From contig NC_035176.2 in NCBI RefSeq assembly GCF_001659605.2, positions 27,212,716 to 27,276,715 of the forward strand: a DNA stretch of 64,000 nt. The letters are read 5' to 3'. Shown in pieces: positions 1 to 10,723 of this stretch; position 1 is the stretch's first letter; the number at the start of each line of letters is the position of its first letter. This DNA is from Manihot esculenta (taxonomy: Eukaryota; Streptophyta; Magnoliopsida; Malpighiales; Euphorbiaceae). Both the position numbers and the translations under genes were made by a program. The notes under the pieces are model-generated. The model searched no databases and had not been told where the DNA came from. It saw only the letters and a list, made by a program, of their open reading frames with translations.

Positions 1-1
1 A

Positions 2-1348
2 GACAGCGAGTTCAGATTCGACAACAAGGGGATCCTCCGCTATGGGAGTCGTTTATGTGTACCAGATGACATAAGGCTAAAAGGAGACATTATGAGAGAG
101 GCTCATAATGCAAGATACAGCATTCACCCCAGAGCCACCAAAATGTATCAGGATCTGAAGAAAGTTTATTGGTGGCCAGCTATGAAGAGAGAAGTGGCAC
201 AGTTTGTGTCAGCCTGCGAAGTGTGTCAGAGGGTGAAGCTGGAACATCAGAAGCCGGCTGGAATGCTTAACCCGCTACCTATTCCAGAGTGGAAATGGGA
301 GAATATAGCTATGGACTTCGTAGTGGGGTTACCGGCGGCGTCCAACAGATTGGACTCCATATGGGTGGTTGTGGACAGACTCACCAAATCTGCTCACTTC
401 ATCCCTGTCAGGAGTGGCTATTCTGTGGACAAGTTGGCGCAGGTGTACGTTGAGGAGATCGTCAGACTGCATGGGGTTCCTGTTTCTATAGTGTCAGATA
501 GAGGACCCCAGTTCACCTCCAGGTTTTGGCGGAGTCTGCAGGATGCCATGGGTACCAGGTTGGATTTCAGTACTGCCTTCCATCCACAGACTGACGGACA
601 GTCAGAAAGGACCATCCAGACTATCGAGGATATGCTTAGAATGTGTGTGCTGGACTTTGGCGGTTCTTGGAGGCAGCATCTACCTTTGGTGGAGTTTGCT
701 TACAACAACAGCCATCATGCTAGCATCGGGATGGCTCCATATGAAGCCTTATATGGAAGGAAGTGCAGGTCACCTGTTTGCTGGGAAGAAGTTGGAGAAA
801 AGGCCTTGGCAGGACCTGAGTTAGTAGAGATCACCAGCAGGGTGGTACCCTTAATCAGAGAAAGAATCAAGATGGCTGCAAGCAGACAGAAGAGTTATGC
901 AGACATCCGCAGAAGGCAAGTAGAGTTCCAGGAGGGGGATCTGGTATTGCTCAAGGTGTATCCAATGAAAGGAGTGGTTCGGTTTGAGAAGAAGGGTAAG
1001 CTGGCTCCGCGGTACATCGGACCCTTTGAAGTCTTGCAAAAGATTGGGAATGTATCGTACAAGCTGGATTTACCTGCTTCAATGGAGAGAATCCATCCGG
1101 TTTTCCATGTTTCTATATTGAGAAAGTTCGTGTCAGATCCGGGCAAGGTTCTTAGTGAGCCTGATGTGGAGATCCAAGAGGATCTCACCTATGTTGAGCA
1201 GCCAGTGCGGATCATAGACACCCAGATCAGAAAACTGAGAAATAAGGAAATCCCGATGGTCAAAGTCCTGTGGAACCACCACAATATGGAAGAATGCACT
1301 TGGGAGACACGGGAGTCCATGCTCCGGCAATATCCTCATCTCTTTTAA
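2..1348 (+). CDS. Gypsy pol C-terminal part: integrase plus chromodomain (G1, partial)
   Basis: The frame is open from base 2 to the stop at 1348; the N-terminal gag-protease-RT part lies outside the window. It starts in the region just before the integrase zinc finger ([19 protein letters not shown], then CEVCQRVK). The DDE core follows: [37 protein letters not shown]. The [19 protein letters not shown] region comes next, and a chromodomain-like tail closes it ([16 protein letters not shown]). The product inserts element cDNA into chromosomes; the chromodomain is thought to direct it to heterochromatin. No lesion is visible here. One histidine-region change (HPRATK against HPGATK in G2/G3) is the kind of drift expected of an older copy. 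Confidence 0.93.
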   Translation, partial: DSEFRFDNKGILRYGSRLCVPDDIRLKGDIMREAHNARYSIHPRATKMYQDLKKVYWWPAMKREVAQFVSACEVCQRVKLEHQKPAGMLNPLPIPEWKWENIAMDFVVGLPAASNRLDSIWVVVDRLTKSAHFIPVRSGYSVDKLAQVYVEEIVRLHGVPVSIVSDRGPQFTSRFWRSLQDAMGTRLDFSTAFHPQTDGQSERTIQTIEDMLRMCVLDFGGSWRQHLPLVEFAYNNSHHASIGMAPYEALYGRKCRSPVCWEEVGEKALAGPELVEITSRVVPLIRERIKMAASRQKSYADIRRRQVEFQEGDLVLLKVYPMKGVVRFEKKGKLAPRYIGPFEVLQKIGNVSYKLDLPASMERIHPVFHVSILRKFVSDPGKVLSEPDVEIQEDLTYVEQPVRIIDTQIRKLRNKEIPMVKVLWNHHNMEECTWETRESMLRQYPHLF

Positions 1349-1398
1349 GGTTAGTCTCTATGTGTTTTATGTTGTATGCCTTGCATGTGCTAGTTGAG

Positions 1399-1435
1399 GA
1401 ACATTCGGGGACGAATGTTCTTAAGGAGGGGAGAA
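1399..1435 (+). promoter_or_regulatory. Pre-PPT hairpin and polypurine tract of G1
   Basis: A perfect inverted repeat (GAACATTCG / CGAATGTTC, 4-base loop) at 1399-1420 is followed by the purine tract ttaaggaggggagaa, which abuts the LTR. The purine tract is the expected plus-strand primer. The hairpin recurs at the same place in G2 and G3. Confidence 0.8.
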
Positions 1436-3753
1436 TGTAATACCCGGCTAGACTCCGGTATCGGAATTCCTACCGTCCGGTGGAATCTCGGATGTCGAAA
1501 GCCTCTAGTAGGGTAAAACCATGTTTTTATAAAATGTTTTAATGTGTTTTATGTTTTAAGCATGAAAGAAAATGAGTTTTTGCATGAAAATAGCATTGGA
1601 GGAAAACTCAGGTTCGGCCGCCGAACCTCAAGTTCGGCCGCCGAACATGCATGCGTTGCGGGTGCGCTTTAGGCCCCCGAAAGCAAAAGTGAGGGAAGTC
1701 CAGGTTCGGCTGCCGAACCTCAAGTTCGGCCGCCGAACATGGCATGCATGCGAAGGCACATTCGGCCCCCGAACGTGGTCTGGCCAGCCACTATAAAAGG
1801 GTCCCTTAGCCGAAAACGGGCAAGCTTTTTCCCCATTTTCGGCCAAGGTGAGTCTCCGTCGCCCCTCACCCATCTTTGGCGTCTTTCCTCTAGATCTTTC
1901 AAGATTTTCATTGGTTTTAACTTTGTTTAGAAGATTTGAGCTTTTGAGCAAAGTTTTGGAGCTTGGAGGTTCAAGAACCCAATCTCTCCCAACTTCGAGT
2001 TTAGGTCGTCTCTCTCTCGATCTTCAAGAGGTAAGAGCCGATCTTAAGCTCATTGCACGTTTTAAGTAAGTTTTAAGTAGATCTATGGGATAGAATGCAT
2101 GTTTAGGTTATGGTTATGTTTTTGGAATTGATGGGTATAAATGTATGTTCATGAACAATGTGAGTTTCTTGATGTGTTGTAGATGGGGTTTATGTTGGTT
2201 TGAGGCCCCTAGGAACATGTATGCTTGTGTTTGTGTGTTGTAGAATAGGTTTGATGCATGTTGGAAAGGTTTGGAGGCGAAATGTGTATAGGGAGCCAAG
2301 TTTCTGCCCTTTGGCAGAAACCAGGTTCGGCAGCCGAAGGACTTTCGGCCGCCGAACATGGCTGGGGAGGCAGCCTTTCGGCTGCCGAAGCTTGCCCCCG
2401 AAGGGAGACTTTTGTCTCTGTCTGGCAGTTTCGGCCGCCGAAAGTGCCGCCGAACATACATGAGTTTCGTCTCTGTCTGGGAGTTTCGGCCGCCGAAGGT
2501 GCCGCCGAACCTGCCTGACTTTCGGCTCTGGAGGGACTTTCGGCCGCCGAACCTGCCGCCGAAAGTGCCCTGTCCAGGCCTCCTTTGCATGATTTTGTAT
2601 GGTTGTTTCATGATGTTTTAGGGGGTTTTTGGGGAGTAGTTTATAGTTATGTTCAGGTGTGTTTGGTCCCTCATTTGAGTCCACCTGTGTAGGTTCGGAC
2701 CCGAGGAACCGAGGACCCCAGCAGTGAGTTCAGCTGCTTCGGTGTTGTCAGAGTCAGCCAGAGATGAGTGGAACTAAACTTAATCTTTTAAATTAAATGT
2801 TTTATCATGTTTCATGCATCATGATTATGCAATAGGATGATTGCATTAGTTTCACGAATATGCCGCATTGCATCGATTGTTGTTGATGTGGGTGAATGTT
2901 GGATGACCCAATTAGTCCATGACAGGAAGACCAGGACCCCATTCTACGGCCTGGCACAGAGTAAGGAAATACCAGGACCCCATTCTACGGCCTGGCACGG
3001 TAATGGGACTCGACGACCAGGAGCCCAGAGGAGGCCCTGGGATAATGGTAAGTAATGTATGTATGACAGGAAGACCAGGACCCTATGCTACGGCCTGGCA
3101 TAGAGTTAGCTTGGACTAATTGATGACAAGTTCACCCAACCCTTATGTGAATTGTCTGTGTTATGATGCATTTCATTGGAGCATAGTATTAATATGTTTT
3201 ATAGTTCTACTCACTGGGCTTTTAGCTCACCCCTCTCCCTTTACCCCCAGGCTTGCAGGTACAGTATAGTGCGGGAGTCCGGATAGAGTAAAGAAGTCAT
3301 GCTTATGTAATAGCTAGCAATGGACATGATCAAATCGTAATGTAATGTCTCAATCAGTATAGATATGTAATGAGATGATGTTTATGGATGTTAGAGTGTG
3401 CTTGACCATAGACTGTTGTTATCCCTTGTTAATTACATGATCTTAGAGATTTTTTTTATGATGTTTTTGTAAACCAACTCAGCATATGATATGTCACCCA
3501 TTGGGAGCACTGATGAGATCCCACCGAGGGATCAATGTTATGATTATGTTATAGTGCATGCACAGGTTGAGTTGGCGTATGAATGGAAAGAAAAGTTTTA
3601 ATTTTTATGTATGTTGTTGATCATGTATGGGATTAAGCAGGTTTTCAGGATGCATGTCAGGCTTGCTACGGGTCCCGACGGCCTTAAGTCGACCCGGATC
3701 CTAGCGCCGATAGCGGTCCGATTTTCGGGCGGTCCGATTTTCGGGTCGTTACA
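1436..3753 (+). repeat. 3' LTR of G1 (2318 bp)
   Basis: It starts tgtaatacccgg and ends gtcgttaca, as in the other gypsy LTRs here. A TATA box (TATAAAA) is at 1792-1798, immediately after a cluster of TTCGGC-N-GCCGAA dyads at 1614-1783. A second dyad cluster lies at 2325-2575. Hairpin-forming minisatellite units occupy about 2921-3105. A 16-bp direct duplication (3713-3728, 3729-3744) precedes the last nine bases and is absent from G2-G4. Confidence 0.92.
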
Positions 3754-4087
3754 CACACCTAGGCAATTTGCATATAAGAGAAATGATCATTATAGAACAC
3801 ACACTTCTAGTTCACAAAATTACCACTCTAATCATATCTCTTTCTCACATGCTTTTAATAAACAAAGGAGAAATGGCCACATGAGAACTCAAACACACTT
3901 ACTCACCTATGGACCTAGAATAAGAAGGTTCAATGGTCATTGTCACTATTGTGGCAAGTTTGGTCATACCAATTATAAGTGCACTATTAGAAAATTGCAT
4001 CTTGGATATGGTAGCATATGGAAATTGGATAGTGGAATGACTAACCCCCAAGGACCCAAGTACATTTGGGTACCTAAAAGTGTTTGA
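3754..4087 (+). pseudogene. Copia A gag, C-terminal fragment with zinc knuckle
   Basis: This fragment equals the C-terminal 110 or so residues of the 642-aa gag of copia B. It carries the CCHC knuckle CHYCGKFGHTNYKC, a nucleic-acid-binding motif of nucleocapsid. The rest was separated by the G1 insertion. It ends in KSV followed by TGA; pol resumes in the -1 frame after a pyrimidine run and AG at 4099-4101, the same arrangement as in copia B. The segment itself has no new stop, but it cannot be expressed as a complete gag. Confidence 0.9.
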
Positions 4088-4101
4088 ATTCTTTTTTTTA
4101 G

Positions 4102-5432
4102 GTGTGCTTGAAATCCTCAAAAATTGAAAGCAAATGGTATCTAGATAGTGGATGTTCAAGGCACATGACCGGAAATTCAAGTCACTTCATCTCTATTGAA
4201 AAGAAAGACGGAAGTGGACAAGTAACTTTTGGAGACAATGGAAAAGGTAAAATTGTTGGCATAGGTAAAGTCGGTAAGGAAAACTCTCCTATTCTTAATA
4301 AAGTTCTCTTAGTTGATGGTTTGAAGCATAATTTATTAAGTGTAAGTCAATTATGTGATAAAGGTTGTAGAGTTATCTTTGAACCAAAATCATGTTTTGT
4401 TTCTAGAATGTCGGATAACAAAATATTGTTTGTTGGTGAAAGAGTTGAAAATATTTATCTTATTGATTTACAAGCTATGACTAACCTAGATATGAAGTGC
4501 TTTGTGTCTATTAGTGATAACTCTTGGATTTGGCATAGAAGGCTTTCTCATGCTAGCATGGATCTCCTAAAAAATTTGAGCAAAGATGAGCTAGTTGATG
4601 GCCTTCCAAAGATCAAATATGAAAAGGACAAAGTATGTGATGCATGTCAAATGGGTAAGCAAGTTAAGAGTTCTTTTAAAACTATTAATAAGGTAATCTC
4701 TTCTAGACCTTTGCAACTCTTGCATATGGATTTATTTGGTCCAACTAGAGTAGCTAGTCTTGGTGGCATGCATTATGGGTTTGTTATAGTTGATGACTAC
4801 TCTAGGTATACTTGGGTTGTGTTCCTTGCTCATAAGGATGATTGTTTTGATGCTTTTAAAAGTTTTAAAAGAAAGTTCAAAATGAAAAGGGTTTTCAAAT
4901 TTCTTCAATAAGGAGTGATCATGGTAGAGAATTTAAAAATGAAAAATTTGAAGTCTTTTGTAATAAGTTAGGGATCACTCATAATTTTTCATCTCCTAGG
5001 ACTCCCCAACAAAATGGTGTTGTTGAAAGAAAAAATAGAACTCTTTTAGATATGGGGAGGACTATGTTAAGAGAGTATAATTTACCTACTTATTTTTGGG
5101 CAGAAGCCATAAATACGGCTTGTTATGTTTCAAATAGAGTTTTAATTAGACCTCTCTTAAATAAGACTCCTTATGAGCTTTGGAATGAAAGGAAACCTAG
5201 AGTTAGTTATTTTAGAGTTTTTGGCTGTAAATGCTTCATTTTAAACAATAAGGATAATCTAGGCAAATTTGACTCCAAAACCGATGAAGGCATCTTCTTA
5301 GGATACTCTATATCTAGTAAATCTTATAGAGTATTCAATAAAAGAACCTTGATAGTTGAAGAGTCAATGCATGTTGTTTTTGATGAATCTAATCCCTTTG
5401 CTCCTAGAAAGGAGGTATCTTGTGATGATGAT
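4102..5432 (+). pseudogene. Copia A pol, 5' half: protease and integrase (frameshifted)
   Basis: The aspartic protease motif WYLDSGCSRHMTG lies near the start. It is followed by the GAG-pre-integrase zinc-binding region (WHRRLSHAS...VCDACQMGK) and the integrase core (LLHMDLFGP, VDDYSRYTWV, then [12 protein letters not shown]). A one-base deletion relative to copia B at about 4868 shifts the frame and ends it at 4911; the original frame reopens from about 4915 to 5432. The first codon after the upstream TAG is GTG, not ATG. Solo LTR G4 then splits the gene at 5433. Confidence 0.9.
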
Positions 5433-7748
5433 TGTAATACCCGGCTAGACTCCGGTATCGGAATTCCTACCATCCGGTGGAACCTCGGATGTCGGATGCC
5501 TCTAGTAGGGTAGAAACATGTCTTCATAAAATGTTTTAAGGTATTTCATGGTTTTAAGTAAAATGGAAATGAGTTTTTGCATAAAAACAACCTTGGAGGA
5601 AAACTCAGGTTCGGCCGCCGAACCTCAAGTTCGGCCGCCGAACATGCGTGCCTTCGGGAGCGCCTTTAGGCCCCCGAAAGCATAAGTGAGGAAAGTCCAG
5701 GTTTGGCCGCCGAACCTCAAGTTCGACCGTCGAACATGGCATGCATGCGGAGGCACGTTCGGCCTCCGAACGTGGCCTGGCCAGCCACTATAAAAGGGTC
5801 CCTTAGCCGAAAACGGGCGAGCTTTTTCCCCATTTTCGGCCAAGGTGAGCTCTCCGCCGTCCCTCACCGATCTTGAGTTCTTTCCTTCCAATCCTACTCG
5901 ATTTTCATGAGTTTTTACGTTGTTTTGAAGATTTTCAAGCTTTGAGCAAAGTTTTGGAGCTTTGAGGTTCAAAGGAACTCAACCCCTCCCACCTCCGAGT
6001 TTAGGTCGTCTCTCTCGATCTCCACGAGGTAAGAGCCGATCTTAAGCTCATTTCATGTTTTAAGTAAGTTTTAAGTCGATCTATGGGGTAGAATGCATGT
6101 TTAGCTCATGGTTAGGTTTATGGGTTTTATATGTGATTATGAATAATGTGAGTTGCTTGTTGTGTTGTAGTTGGGGTTTTTGTTGGTTTGATGCCCCTAG
6201 GAACTTGTATGCTTGTTTGTGTGTGATTAGGAATGTTGTAGAATAAGTTATGCATGATTTGGGTAGTTTTGGAGGCAATGTGCATAGGAGAGCTGAGTTT
6301 CTGCCACTAAGGGAGAAACCAGGTTCGGCAGCCGAAGGAACTTTCGGCCGCCGAACATGCTTGTGGAGGCAGCCTTCGGCTGCCGAAGCTTGCCCCCGAA
6401 AGGAGACTTTCGTCTCTGTCTGGGAGTTTCGGCCGCCGAAAGTGCCGCCGAACATGCATGAGTTTCGCCTCTGTCTGGGAGTTTCGGCCGCCGAAGGTGC
6501 CGCCGAACCTGCCTGACTTTCAGCTCTGGAGGGACTTTCGGCCGCCGAACCTGCCGCCGAAAGTGCCCTGTCCAGCCCTCTCTTGCATGTTTTTCTATGA
6601 TTATTTTATGATGTTTTAGGGGGTTTTTGGGGAGTAGTTTAGAGTTATGTTCATGTTTGTTTGGTCCCTCATTTGAGTCCACCTGTGTAGGTTCGGACCC
6701 GAGGAACCGAGGACCCCAGCAGTGAGTCAGCTGCTCCAGTATCTGGTCAGAGCTACCCAGAGGTGAGTGGAATAACTCATTATGTTTTAAAGCAAATGAT
6801 GGACTTTTTAGCATGATTCACACATCATGAATGCCATGAGATGTACTAGGTTGTTTGCATTAGAATTCACGAATATGTTGCATTGCACATTTTATTGTTG
6901 ATGTGGATGAATGTTGGATGATCCATAGCCCTCGATCTATGATATGACGATGTGATATGTACGGTACGGAATGTAAGACCAGTGGGACCCATTCTACGTT
7001 CGCTGGCACTATGTAAGAGAAAGACCAGGACCCATTCTACGTTCTGGCACAGTTGGACTATGTTATGTTATGCTATGTAAGAGAAAGACCAGGACCCATT
7101 CTACGTTCTGGCACAGTTGGACTATGCAGAGGGCTAATGGTGACAAGTTCATCCTTGATGTGATTAGTTGTGATGTGATGCATTTCATGTTATCATATGT
7201 TTTAAATGTTTTATTATTCTGCTCACTGGGCTCTAGTAGCTCACCCCTCTCCCATTTTCCCCAGGATTGCAGGTACAGGGTAGACCAGGAGATCCGTAAG
7301 AGTAATAAAGTCATGTGTATGTAATAGATAGTGTGGACATGATAAATGTATTAATGTTATGTAAAAGTACAGTTTCAGTCATGTAATGATATTGAGGATT
7401 AGAGATTGTGCTTGACTTTATGTATGAGGTATCCCTTTTAATACATGATCTTAAATATTTTATGACCATTATGCAACCAACTCAACATATGATGTTTTGC
7501 CCATTGGGGCATTGAGGAGATCCCACTGAGGGGTCATGTTTATGATTATGAGTATGTTCAGTGCATGCACAGGTTGAGTTGGTGTATGAATGAAAGAAAA
7601 GTTTTAAATTTTTATGTATTTTCTTGATCATGTATGGGATTAACAGGTTTTCAGGATGTATGTTTGGCTTGCTACGGGTCCCGGCGGCCTTAAGTCGACC
7701 CGGATCCTAGCGCCGATAGCGGTCCGATTTTCGAGTCGTTACAATGAT
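5428..7748 (+). repeat. Solo gypsy LTR G4 (5433-7743) with TSD atgat
   Basis: A 2311-bp LTR begins tgtaatacccgg and ends gtcgttaca, with no internal region. Five-base direct repeats atgat (5428-5432 and 7744-7748) flank it, and copia B shows the uninterrupted site, so this is a genuine insertion later reduced to one LTR by LTR-LTR recombination. TATAAAA lies at 5789-5795 behind a dyad cluster (5608-5770). A second dyad cluster spans about 6322-6562 and hairpin minisatellite units 6976-7120. It is closest to the G1 LTR. Confidence 0.95.
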
Positions 7749-9556
7749 CTTGTAGGTAACCTTGATGAGTTGACCATTGAAGATCCTCAACCTCATGGAG
7801 ATCAAAGTCAATTTCAATAGAGGCAAAGGAAGATGAAGTTGGACTTCAAGAGTAACAAATGCAAATTACACAAAGTCAAGGAGTCCAACATGACTTGCCA
7901 AGGGATTGGACCTACAAGAAAGATCACCCCAAGGATCAAATAATTGGTGATGCATCACAAGGGGTAACTACTAGATCCTCTATTAGACATGTATGTAGTA
8001 ATATTGCATTCATATCTCATGTAGAACCTAAATCTATAGATGAGGCTATTAGTGATGAGAATTGGGTTCTTGCTATGCAAGAAGAACTCAACCAATTTGA
8101 AAGGAACAAGGTTTGGACCTTAGTTTCTAGACCAAAACATCACCCCACCATAGGTACCAAATGGGTGTTTAGAAATAAGCTTGATGAAGATGGCAATATC
8201 ATAAGGAACAAAGCTAGGTTGGTAGCTAAAGGCTATAACCAAGAGGAGGGCATAGACTATGATGAAACTTTTGCTCCCGTAGCTAGATTAGAAGCCATTA
8301 GAATCTTGCTTGCATATGCATCATATATGAATTTTAATCTCTTTCAAATGGATGTGAAAAGTGCTTTTTTAAATGGTTTTATTGAGGAGGAGGTTTATGT
8401 TGAGCAACCTCCGGGGTTTGAAAATCATGACTTTCCAAATCATGTTTTTAAATTGTCTAAAGCTTTATATGGTTTAAAACAAGCTCCTAGAGCTTGGTAT
8501 GAAAGACTAAGCAACTTTCTTTTGCAAAATGGTTTTTCAAAAGGCAAAGTGGATACAACACTCTTTGTCAAAAATCATGAAAATGACATCCTTGTAGTGC
8601 AAATATATGTTGATGATATCATATTTGGTGCTACTAATGTGTGCTTGTGTGAAGAGTTTTCAAAAGTTATGAAAAGTGAGTTTGAGATGAGCATGATGGG
8701 AGAACTCAAATTCTTCCTTGGGCTTCAAATCAAACAAGCTAAGGATGGCATCTTCATCAACCAAGCCAAATACACAAAGGAGCTAATCAAAAGGTTTGGA
8801 ATGGAGAATAGCAAGCCTAGTAGAACTCCAATGAGCACAAACACCAAGCTTGACAAGGATGAAAAGGGTAAGCCAATTGATGAAAAGCTCTATAGAGGTA
8901 TGATCGGAAGCATTTTATATCTCACCGCATCTAGACCGGATATCATGTTTTTCGTATGCTTATGTGCACGTTTTCAATCATGTCCTAAAGAGTCTCATTT
9001 GCATGCCGTTAAACGCATTCTTAGATATTTAAATGGTTCATTGCATTTGGGGTTATGGTATCCTAGAAGTACATCCTTTAGTTTATATTCCTATTCGGAT
9101 GCCGACTTTGCCGGAAGCATTCTTGATAGGAAAAGTACCTCGGGTACTTGTCAACTTCTAGGACAATCTCTTATTTCTTGGTGTAGCAAGAAATAAAATT
9201 GGGTTGCACTTTCAACTGCCGAAGCCGAATATGTGGCGGCGGGTCTTTGTTGTAGTCAAATCCTTTGGATTAAACAACAATTAAGAGATTTTGAAGTATC
9301 TCTTGATCACATTCCTATTAAATGTGATAATACAAGTGCAATCAATCTAACCAAGAACCCCATTCAACATTCTAGAACTAAGCATATTGACATTAGACAT
9401 CATTTCATTCGTGATCATGTGTTAAATGGTAATGTTGTTCTTGAATTTGTGGATACAAACAACCAACTAGCTGATATTTTCACTAAACCTTTAAATGAAG
9501 AAAGATTTAACTTCATTAAAAGGGAATTGGGAATGCTAGATGGTGTTGCTTGTTGA
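7749..9556 (+). pseudogene. Copia A pol, 3' half: reverse transcriptase and RNase H (broken)
   Basis: The RT region shows [45 protein letters not shown] and the catalytic YVDD ([13 protein letters not shown]). RNase H shows [19 protein letters not shown], and the terminal [20 protein letters not shown] typical of Sireviruses. Breaks: a short deletion near 7811 removes about ten bases relative to copia B and closes the frame; TAA at 9194-9196 replaces a CAA codon present in copia B. The bases 7749-7858 belong to the linker between integrase and RT. Confidence 0.92.
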
Positions 9557-10107
9557 GTGTATATTTTTTTGTGTATATTTTTGAAAGCATGTCAAAATTG
9601 TTTGATATAGTTTTAATTTTTTTTTTTTTTTTAAAAAAAAGGGAGGGGAAGCCCAAAAATTCCAGGTTCGGAGGCACTTTCGGCCCCCTAACCTTCAATT
9701 TCAAGGGCAATATGAAAAGCGGGAAATTTTCTGTCTTTTTCTTTTATCCTTTTCGGCCGCCTAACATTCTATTCGGCAGTCGAACATTGTGAAGTTCGGC
9801 TGCCGAAGGTTAAGTTCGGCCTCCTAAACATGCCCAGTTTCGGCCGCCGAAGATTAGTTCGGCCGCCGAAAATGCGCGTCCCTTAAAAACCCCCTGCGAC
9901 AGCTCATCGTCTTCCTCGCGCGACACTTCCCTCTCCCCAAAGCTTTCTCTCTCTCCCCGAAGCACCCTTCGTCTCCCTCTCAAAAATCTGCAATTTTGAG
10001 CTTCTTTTTCCCCCAAAACCTCCATTTTTCTTCCTTCTCTTCACTCAAACGCATAAAAACAGTTTCTTTTCTCCACAAAGAACCCATTTCGAGCTTTTTC
10101 CGTTTGG
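9557..10107 (+). promoter_or_regulatory. Spacer after pol with dyad cluster and candidate internal promoter/leader for the third ORF
   Basis: After the pol stop come a T/A-rich stretch and then dyads of the TTCGGC-N-GCCGAA type at about 9663-9870. A TTAAAAA block (9893-9899) and a CT-rich segment resembling a plant 5' leader (9900-10100) follow. The leader ends at TTTGG|GTAAGT, a good splice donor (GT at 10108). The same order is found in copia B (27640-28076, reverse strand). Promoter activity is inference from position and composition. Confidence 0.45.
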
Positions 10108-10707
10108 GTAAGTTTTGTTTTCTCTCTCTATTTTTTATTTTTTTATTTCATTTTCTGTTGATTTAATTTGGTCTTTAGCTCTCTGATATCTAGGGTTGTA
10201 TTTTTTGTTGAAATTGTTGATAGCTGGGTTATTTTATTGATGAGTTTTGTTGATATGGGTATATATAAAATCTGTTGGTTAACTTCTTTTTTTTTCTCTG
10301 TTAGCTGGGTTATTGATAGCTGTGTATCTATCTTTAAACTGTTTTTTTTTTTTGTGTTTTGTTACTCTCTGTTAGCTTGTTAGCTGGGCTATTGATAGCT
10401 GGTTATATACATATACTCTGCCTATTTTTTTTGCTCTCTGTTAGCTGGGTATATATATATATATATATTTTTTTGTAGCTATCTTTATAATACATGTTGT
10501 TAGCTGGGTTATTTGTTTGGTTTGTTTTTACAATTTTTTTTGATGCAAATCATACTCAGGTTTCTTTTGGACTTTTTTTTTCTGAATATGGTTTTGGTGT
10601 AATAACTGTTAACAGGTTTGTCTTGTTTATGGGCTGAGTCTTGTGGCTGTCTTGTGCCTTGTTGCTTATAGTTATTTTTTTTTCTCTTTTTTCATTTGCC
10701 TCTATAG
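10108..10707 (+). other. Candidate leader intron with repeated TTAGCTGGGTTAT blocks (copia A)
   Basis: A very T-rich 600-base stretch runs from GTAAGT to a polypyrimidine/CTATAG acceptor 16 bases before the ATG of the third ORF. Both ends are conserved in copia B. Inside, blocks such as gttagctgggttattgatag recur several times (about 10200-10520). An apparent hydrophobic N terminus upstream of the ATG is just translation of this T-rich sequence. Confidence 0.4.
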
Positions 10708-10723
10708 CTGTTGTTTGGGTAAA

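Larger units (their letters stand above)
1..3753 (+). mobile_element. Ty3/gypsy chromovirus G1, 3' portion (left end outside window)
   Basis: The end of the gag-pol frame, a pre-PPT hairpin, a polypurine tract and a complete 3' LTR are present in order. The element ends in gtcgttaca and is followed directly by copia gag coding sequence (cacacctagg...). The corresponding uninterrupted copia sequence is seen in copia B near 41845-41870 (reverse strand), so G1 is an insertion in copia A gag. The chromodomain-like C terminus and the integrase place it with plant chromoviruses, probably Tekay/Del-like (inference). Its LTR belongs to the same subfamily as solo LTR G4, distinct from G2/G3. Confidence 0.93.

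Noticed and set aside
2114..2684. Open frames rich in FGGR, RRPK, SAAE and RPPK runs here and in every other gypsy and copia LTR
   Set aside because: They are translations of the repeated TTCGGC-GCCGAA motif in all frames and both strands; no start context, and not conserved as protein.
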